Source: SVEL01 sp045126475 | GTDB lineage: Bacteria > Bacillota > Clostridia > Lachnospirales > Lachnospiraceae | NCBI GenBank assembly: GCA_045126475.1 | Contig: JBGVOL010000112.1 | Location: forward strand, 1-10,081 | Direction of reading: 5' to 3' | Length of the DNA stretch: 10,081 bases | In this document: piece after piece, positions 5,626-10,081 of the stretch | Layout of the letters: the number at the start of each line of letters is the position of its first letter | How positions within the stretch are numbered: position 1 is the first letter of the stretch | The notes under the pieces: generated by a model | Database searches by the model: none | The model's input: only the letters and a program-made list of their open reading frames with translations | What the model was told of the DNA's origin: nothing | Made by a program: the position numbers and the translations under genes

Positions 5626-6852
5626 ATGAATTATAACGAGGCAAAAGCGAAGCTTTCCCGATATGGTCAGGAGCATGTGCTTAAATATTATGATGAGCTT
5701 GATTCGTCAAAGCAGAAGGAACTTCTGGCACAGATAGAGCTGACAGACTTTGATGTTACTGCTCTTTGCACAAAAGAGAATAAGGAAGTGGCAAAAGGAG
5801 TTATAACTCCTCTTGCAGCTATGCAGCTTCCGGAGATAGACAGAAGAAGAGAAGAGTTTAGGACAGCAGGTGTGGATGCCATAAAAAAGGGTAAGGTTGG
5901 AGCGGTTCTCCTTGCAGGAGGCATGGGAACAAGACTTGGCTCTGATGACCCTAAGGGAATGTACAACATCGGAATAACAAAGGATGTATACATTTTCGAG
6001 AGAATTATCAGTAATCTGATGGATGTAGTAAGAGAGACATCTGTATGGATACATCTCTTTATCATGACAAGTGATAAGAACCATGAGGCAACGGTGAAAT
6101 TCTTTAAGGAAAAGGAATATTTCGGATATAACGAAGAATATGTTACTTTCTTTATGCAGGACATGGCACCTGCTGCAGATTACAGCGGAAAAGTCTATAT
6201 GGAAGAAAAGGGCAGAATAGCTACATCTCCTAACGGAAATGGCGGTTGGTTTACTTCAATGGCTAAGTGGGGAGTGCTTGATATCGTAAAAAAAGCAGGA
6301 ATAGAGTGGCTTAATGTGTTTGCTGTTGATAATGTTCTTCAGAGAATAGCAGACCCTGTATTTGTGGGAGCTACGATTTTAAAGGATGCTGCCGTTGGTT
6401 CAAAAGTTGTAAGGAAAGCTGCGAGAGATGAAAAAGTAGGTGTTATGTGCTTAGAGGATGGCAGACCTTCCATTGTTGAATATTATGAACTTACAGATGA
6501 AATGCTTGATGCAAAGGATGACGAGGGCGGATATTTATACAATTTCGGAGTTATTCTTAATTATCTTTTTAAGGTTCATGACCTTGAGGAGATAATGAAT
6601 AAGCATATGCCACTTCATATTGTGGAGAAGAAGATACCATACATTAATGATGATGGTGAAATTGTAAAACCTGACGAACCAAACGGATACAAATTCGAGA
6701 TGCTTGTTCTTGATATGATTCATCTTCTTGACAGTTGTCTCCCGTTTGAAGTTGTAAGGGAAAAAGAGTTTGCGCCGATTAAAAACAAAACAGGTGTGGA
6801 TTCTGTAGAAACTGCGAGAGAATTGCTTAAGCAAAATGGAGTAGAATTATGA
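5626..6852 (+). CDS. UDPGP type 1 family uridylyltransferase (UDP-sugar pyrophosphorylase)
   Basis: The 408-residue protein is a nucleotidyltransferase that should join UTP and a sugar 1-phosphate (glucose, galactose or N-acetylglucosamine) to give UDP-sugar and pyrophosphate. It has the type 1 UDPGP signature rather than that of bacterial GalU or GlmU: LAGGMGTRLG at 96-105 with K110 in DPKGMYNIG (phosphate and UTP binding), PNGNGG at 202-207, AVDN at 233-236, the EYY stretch at 285-287, and a C-terminal KNKTGVDSVETAR at 386-398. This is closest in style to eukaryotic UAP1, so UDP-GlcNAc is plausible, but substrate is inferred. The start is ATG 5626 with AAGGAGA (5614-5620) overlapping the preceding stop. 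Its own TGA overlaps the argS start (ATGA, 6849-6852), implying translational coupling. Confidence 0.9.
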   Translation: MNYNEAKAKLSRYGQEHVLKYYDELDSSKQKELLAQIELTDFDVTALCTKENKEVAKGVITPLAAMQLPEIDRRREEFRTAGVDAIKKGKVGAVLLAGGMGTRLGSDDPKGMYNIGITKDVYIFERIISNLMDVVRETSVWIHLFIMTSDKNHEATVKFFKEKEYFGYNEEYVTFFMQDMAPAADYSGKVYMEEKGRIATSPNGNGGWFTSMAKWGVLDIVKKAGIEWLNVFAVDNVLQRIADPVFVGATILKDAAVGSKVVRKAARDEKVGVMCLEDGRPSIVEYYELTDEMLDAKDDEGGYLYNFGVILNYLFKVHDLEEIMNKHMPLHIVEKKIPYINDDGEIVKPDEPNGYKFEMLVLDMIHLLDSCLPFEVVREKEFAPIKNKTGVDSVETARELLKQNGVEL

Positions 6853-8621
6853 AAAAGTTATTGGATATATTGACGGAACAGTTTGAAAAGGTAATGGCGG
6901 AATGCGGATATGATGAAAAGTACGCAAAAGTTACAGTTTCAAACAGGCCGGACTTATGTGAATATCAGTGTAATGGTGCTATGGCTTTGGCAAAGGCACA
7001 CAAAAAAGCACCTATTATGATTGCAAACGAACTTGTGGAGAAGCTTGCAGACAATGAGATGTTTGCAGAAATTTCTGCTGTAAATCCGGGATTTATCAAC
7101 ATAAAGATAAGCGATGCATTTTTGGCAGATTACATTGAACAGATGGCATCTGATGAAAACACAGGCTGTGAAAAAAATATAAAACCTAAGAAGATTGTAA
7201 TAGATTACGGTGGGGCAAATGTGGCAAAACCTCTCCACGTAGGACATCTTCGTTCAGCAATTATCGGTGAGACATTAAAGAGACTCTGCCGTTTTAAGGG
7301 TGATGAGGTTATAGGAGATGTTCATCTCGGTGACTGGGGTCTTCAGATGGGACTTATTATTGAGCAGCTTCGTATTGAGAAGCCTGAACTCGTATATTTT
7401 GACGACTCATACACAGGAGAGTATCCGAGTGAAGCACCGTTTACAATATCTGAACTTGAAAGAATTTATCCTGCCGCAAGTGCACGTTCTAAGGAGGATG
7501 AGGAGTTCAAGGAGAAGGCACACAAGGCAACACTTGAACTTCAGAAAGGAAAACCTGCATACAGAGCACTTTGGAAGCATATTCTCAATGTGTCTGTGGC
7601 TGACCTTAAGAAGAATTACGGCAACCTCAATGTAGATTTTGATGTGTGGAAAGGTGAGAGTGATGCTGAACCTTATATACCTGCAATGGTAGATGGGATG
7701 ATATCAAGCGGACTTGCACACGAGAGTCAGGGAGCAATGGTTGTGGATGTCACAGAGGAGACTGATACCAAGGAGATTCCTCCGTGTATTATAAGAAAAT
7801 CAGACGGAGCTGCACTCTATGCCACTTCTGACCTGGCGACTATTATTCAGAGAATGCAGGATTACAATCCTGATGAGATTATTTATCTTGCCGATAAGCG
7901 TCAGGAAATGCACTTTACACAGGTATTCCGTACAGCAAGGAAGGCAGGAATAGTTGATGACAGTGTGAAGCTTGTATATCAGGGCTTTGGAACAATGAAC
8001 GGCAAGGATAATAAACCGTTTAAGACAAGAGAGGGTGGCGTTATGCGACTGGAAACACTTCTCTCAGACGTCAATGAGGCTGTTTACAATAAAATAATGG
8101 AAAACCGCAAAGAGGAAGAGAATGAGGCAAGAAAAACCGCAAAGATTGTCGGTCTTGCCGCTGTTAAGTACGGAGATTTGTCTAACCAGACATCAAAGGA
8201 TTATATATTTGATACGGACAGATTTGCTTCATTTGAGGGAAATACAGGTCCTTACATTCTCTACACAATAGTGCGTATCAAGTCAATTCTTGAAAAGTAC
8301 GTACAGAACGGTGAAACCATTGACATGAATAATATGTCTGTCAATAAAGTGCTTACACCGTCAGAGAAAAATCTGATGATGGAGCTGTCGAAGTTTAATG
8401 CGACAATTGACAGTGCATATGAGGAACTTGCACCATATAAGATATGCTCGTATATTTATGATTTGTCAAATGCGTTTAATACCTTCTATCATGACAACAG
8501 GATAATAGGTGAGGAGAATAAAGACAAACAGAGGGGCTTTATTAAGCTTCTTATGGTTACAAAGAGCGCCCTTGAAAAATCAATAGATATATTAGGCTTT
8601 ACAGCACCTGACAGAATGTAG
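6849..8621 (+). CDS. argS: Arginyl-tRNA synthetase
   Basis: This enzyme charges tRNA-Arg with arginine using ATP. It is a class I synthetase of 590 residues, the normal length. The order seen is: N-terminal Add-1 tRNA-contact domain (about 1-95), the Rossmann core with the HIGH-type motif HVGH at 130-133 inside ANVAKPLHVGHLRS, the KMSK-equivalent loop KDNKPFKTREGG at 386-397 (a usual ArgRS variant of KMSKS), and the all-helical DALR anticodon-binding domain from about 465 to the end (FEGNTGPYILY near 462-472, last residues PDRM). The ATG start overlaps the stop of the upstream gene, and I see no separate strong ribosome site, so it probably depends on coupled translation. No T-box leader is visible in the window, which fits its position inside an operon. 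Confidence 0.97.
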   Translation: MKKLLDILTEQFEKVMAECGYDEKYAKVTVSNRPDLCEYQCNGAMALAKAHKKAPIMIANELVEKLADNEMFAEISAVNPGFINIKISDAFLADYIEQMASDENTGCEKNIKPKKIVIDYGGANVAKPLHVGHLRSAIIGETLKRLCRFKGDEVIGDVHLGDWGLQMGLIIEQLRIEKPELVYFDDSYTGEYPSEAPFTISELERIYPAASARSKEDEEFKEKAHKATLELQKGKPAYRALWKHILNVSVADLKKNYGNLNVDFDVWKGESDAEPYIPAMVDGMISSGLAHESQGAMVVDVTEETDTKEIPPCIIRKSDGAALYATSDLATIIQRMQDYNPDEIIYLADKRQEMHFTQVFRTARKAGIVDDSVKLVYQGFGTMNGKDNKPFKTREGGVMRLETLLSDVNEAVYNKIMENRKEEENEARKTAKIVGLAAVKYGDLSNQTSKDYIFDTDRFASFEGNTGPYILYTIVRIKSILEKYVQNGETIDMNNMSVNKVLTPSEKNLMMELSKFNATIDSAYEELAPYKICSYIYDLSNAFNTFYHDNRIIGEENKDKQRGFIKLLMVTKSALEKSIDILGFTAPDRM

Positions 8622-8627
8622 TATAAT
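8598..8627 (+). promoter_or_regulatory. Promoter for the small membrane-protein gene
   Basis: TTTACA (8598-8603, five of six to the -35 consensus) is followed after 18 bases by a perfect TATAAT (8622-8627). The box sits in the last codons of argS and just past its stop. The predicted start near 8634 gives a leader of about 40 bases to ATG 8675. The -10 overlaps the left arm of an inverted repeat at 8621-8654. Confidence 0.6.
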
Positions 8628-8654
8628 CGTCATCGTGTTAAGTAAAGATTATAC
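8621..8654. repeat. Inverted repeat overlapping a -10 box
   Basis: GTATAATC (8621-8628) and GATTATAC (8647-8654) are perfect 8-bp inverted copies, 18 bases apart. The left arm contains the TATAAT of the promoter. The arms may be an operator for a dimeric repressor, a weak hairpin, or chance in an AT-rich gap. There is no T-run, so it is not a terminator of argS. Confidence 0.5.
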
Positions 8655-8674
8655 AGTAAGAGAGGTATAGAGAC

Positions 8675-9034
8675 ATGAGTCAGGAAAAAGTTGACAAATA
8701 TAAGAAAGAGAAAGTTAATCGTAAAAAAATCATTGCAAAGGAAAAGCGTATGAAGAGAATTTACATACTCTTAGGAACGCTTGTCGGAATAGTATTTGTA
8801 GTGTGGATTGGCTTTTCAGTCTATAATGATTACATCAAAGAAGAGCCTACAACGACAGCAGTTACTCTTTCGGAAGAGCAGATAGCAGAGCTTCAGTCAT
8901 TACTTGCAGAACAGGCTACAGCAACCACGGAAGAGGCATCTTCTACCGAAGACGAGACAACATCAGGTGACGAAGGCGAGAGTAATACAACAGAGGAAGA
9001 GACCAGTACTGAAGAGACATCATCAGAAGAATAA
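8675..9034 (+). CDS. Small membrane-anchored protein with acidic Ser/Thr/Glu tail, function unknown
   Basis: I do not recognise a named family. The 119-residue protein has three parts. The N-terminus (1-28) is very basic, with ten Lys and three Arg. One hydrophobic span follows (about 29-50, IYILLGTLVGIVFVVWIGF). The tail (56-119) has no Lys or Arg and, from about 79, is almost only Thr, Ser, Glu, Asp and Ala. By the positive-inside rule the basic end is cytoplasmic and the tail is outside. A short helix, LSEEQIAELQSLLAEQ (65-80), may form a coiled coil. The start is ATG 8675, with AGAGG (8661-8665) nine bases upstream, and it ends with tandem TAA codons. It has its own promoter at the end of argS and a strong terminator 13 bases past the stop, so it can be a single-gene unit. 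A division, envelope-stress or spacer role would be speculation. Confidence 0.8.
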   Translation: MSQEKVDKYKKEKVNRKKIIAKEKRMKRIYILLGTLVGIVFVVWIGFSVYNDYIKEEPTTTAVTLSEEQIAELQSLLAEQATATTEEASSTEDETTSGDEGESNTTEEETSTEETSSEE

Positions 9035-9047
9035 TAAGTGATATTGC

Positions 9048-9073
9048 AAAGGCTGTCCCTGACAGCCTTTTTT
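9048..9073 (+). terminator. Strong intrinsic terminator
   Basis: A 10-bp perfect stem pairs AAAGGCTGTC (9048-9057) with GACAGCCTTT (9061-9070), with a CCT loop, and continues into a run of six T (9068-9073). It closes the small membrane-protein unit. It ends only 18 bases before the next ATG and seven bases before its ribosome site, so the downstream gene must rely on read-through or a promoter I cannot see. Confidence 0.9.
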
Positions 9074-9091
9074 ATCACATTGGAGGCAAAG

Positions 9092-10081
9092 ATGACGAAG
9101 GACGATATCTATTTAAAGGACACTATAGTACATATACTTGATTCATCAGTGGGTATGCCGGTATTGTCGGATTCACTTTTACAGTATGGCTCAGATTTTG
9201 CAGATTTTTTAAAGGAGCATATATTCAGGGTTTTTACAAGTGACGATATAAAGAAGTGTGAATTTATAAAGGACGAATCGGACGTTTTTGAAAAACTGAC
9301 ACAGGCTATGGGCGGCGAGATGGATTTTCTTAATTTCAGCAGGTATATTGCAGAGAAAATGTATGGGATACTGAATTCCAATATCGATATTCCGGCAGCA
9401 GACATGATTGCAGCATGTTTTGAGATTAATCATATACCGCATATGGCCATACTTAAAATGAATTACAAAGAATCATATATGCACCAGACAGTACCGGGTG
9501 ATGAGGGAAATGCCAACAGCATTGTCAAATACCGCTCACTGCTTCCAAGTGAAACACAAAAGCTAACAGAGGCAGCGGTTGTACGGCTTGATGATTTTTC
9601 AATAAAACTCATAGAGAAGAAATATGATGTCAACGGTAAAAAGACAAATTATTTCTCGCAGATGTTTTTGCTGTGTACGACACAGCTTTCACAAAAGGCA
9701 AAACTTTCCATAGTTGAGAAAGCGGTGGAGTCGGTTCAGAAGGAATTTATGAATGAGTCAGAGCAGTTTGAAGAGAAGATGAAGGCAAAGAGCATCATTC
9801 ACAGAGAGCTGGAGGAACAGGGCGAAATCAGTATTCCGGAGGTGGCTTCAAAGGTATTTGAGGAAAAAGTTGAACTGAGAGAGAAATTTAAAGAAAAGAT
9901 AGAGAAATACAATATTAAGGAAGATGAGCCGATAAAGCCCGTAAATGAGGCTACAAAGAAAAAGTTCGGCAAACAGCAGCTTATGACGGATACAGGTATT
10001 GAGATTAAGATTCCAATGGAGCAGTATAACTCAACAGACAGTATTGAGTTTATTACAAACCAGGACGGGACAATATCTGTT
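9092..10081 (+). CDS. Nucleoid-associated protein (NdpA/YejK-like), 3'-truncated by window edge
   Basis: The open frame gives 330 residues with no stop at the right edge; the family is usually about 335-350, so only the last few residues should be missing. Features matching the 37-kDa nucleoid-associated family are: DFLNFSRYIAEKM near 78-90 (compare the DFLxFSR segment of E. coli YejK), a basic-aromatic middle (KKYDVNGKKTNYFSQMFLLC, about 176-195), a charged helical region (about 205-275), and a C-terminal KKKFGKQQLMTDTGIEIKIP (289-308) leading to a beta segment ending QDGTISV. In E. coli the protein localises to the nucleoid; its biochemical role is poorly defined. The start is ATG 9092 with TGGAGG (9081-9086) five bases upstream. 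No promoter is evident between it and the terminator just before it. The family call is by recognition of pattern, without alignment. Confidence 0.8.
   Translation, partial: MTKDDIYLKDTIVHILDSSVGMPVLSDSLLQYGSDFADFLKEHIFRVFTSDDIKKCEFIKDESDVFEKLTQAMGGEMDFLNFSRYIAEKMYGILNSNIDIPAADMIAACFEINHIPHMAILKMNYKESYMHQTVPGDEGNANSIVKYRSLLPSETQKLTEAAVVRLDDFSIKLIEKKYDVNGKKTNYFSQMFLLCTTQLSQKAKLSIVEKAVESVQKEFMNESEQFEEKMKAKSIIHRELEEQGEISIPEVASKVFEEKVELREKFKEKIEKYNIKEDEPIKPVNEATKKKFGKQQLMTDTGIEIKIPMEQYNSTDSIEFITNQDGTISV

Noticed and set aside
5003..6164. Several minus-strand ORFs of 120-160 codons opposite the aminopeptidase and UDPGP genes
   Set aside because: These are shadow frames produced by the codon bias of the real genes; none has recognisable motifs or start signals.
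7318..7635. 105-codon plus-strand ORF inside argS
   Set aside because: It lies out of frame within conserved ArgRS catalytic-domain coding sequence and has no ribosome site.
8004..8039. Missing canonical KMSKS in ArgRS as a defect
   Set aside because: Arginyl-tRNA synthetases commonly carry a KDGKPFKTRxGG-type loop instead; the motif here fits that variant.

Overview
The window looks like ordinary chromosome of a low-GC Gram-positive anaerobe of the Clostridia, most likely Lachnospiraceae. The evidence is strong AGGAGG-type ribosome sites, an AT-rich but A/G-leaning codon style, a clostridial M18 aminopeptidase, a eukaryote-type (type 1) UDP-sugar pyrophosphorylase, and a short putative holin-like toxin of a kind I know from this group. 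All full-size genes lie on the + strand. I see no insertion sequence, tRNA, rRNA or CRISPR array.

Layout: (1) 2-2311 is the C-terminal three quarters of carB (carbamoyl-phosphate synthase large subunit). (2) 2312-3007 is about 700 bases with no full-size gene. Its first part is an unexplained open stretch behind carB. The rest appears to be a complete type I toxin-antitoxin locus: an extended -10 promoter, a leader that folds over the toxin Shine-Dalgarno, a 38-codon hydrophobic toxin ORF, a forward terminator, and a convergent antisense RNA whose own terminator overlaps the toxin 3' end. (3) 3008-6852 and on to 8621 is a probable transcription unit: membrane-anchored L,D-transpeptidase with a C-terminal Ig-like domain, M18 aminopeptidase, UDPGP-family nucleotidyltransferase and argS. 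Gaps are 40 and 10 bases, and the last pair overlaps by ATGA. (4) 8675-9034 is a small membrane-anchored protein with a purely acidic Ser/Thr/Glu tail. It has its own promoter inside the end of argS and is closed by a clear terminator. (5) 9092 to the right edge is a nucleoid-associated (NdpA/YejK-like) protein that runs off the window.

Functionally the region mixes housekeeping (pyrimidine/arginine precursor synthesis, tRNA charging), cell-envelope work (peptidoglycan cross-linking, UDP-sugar supply) and chromosome organisation. The part most worth attention is the toxin/antisense locus at about 2519-2903. The toxin is easily missed by gene callers because it has only 38 codons.
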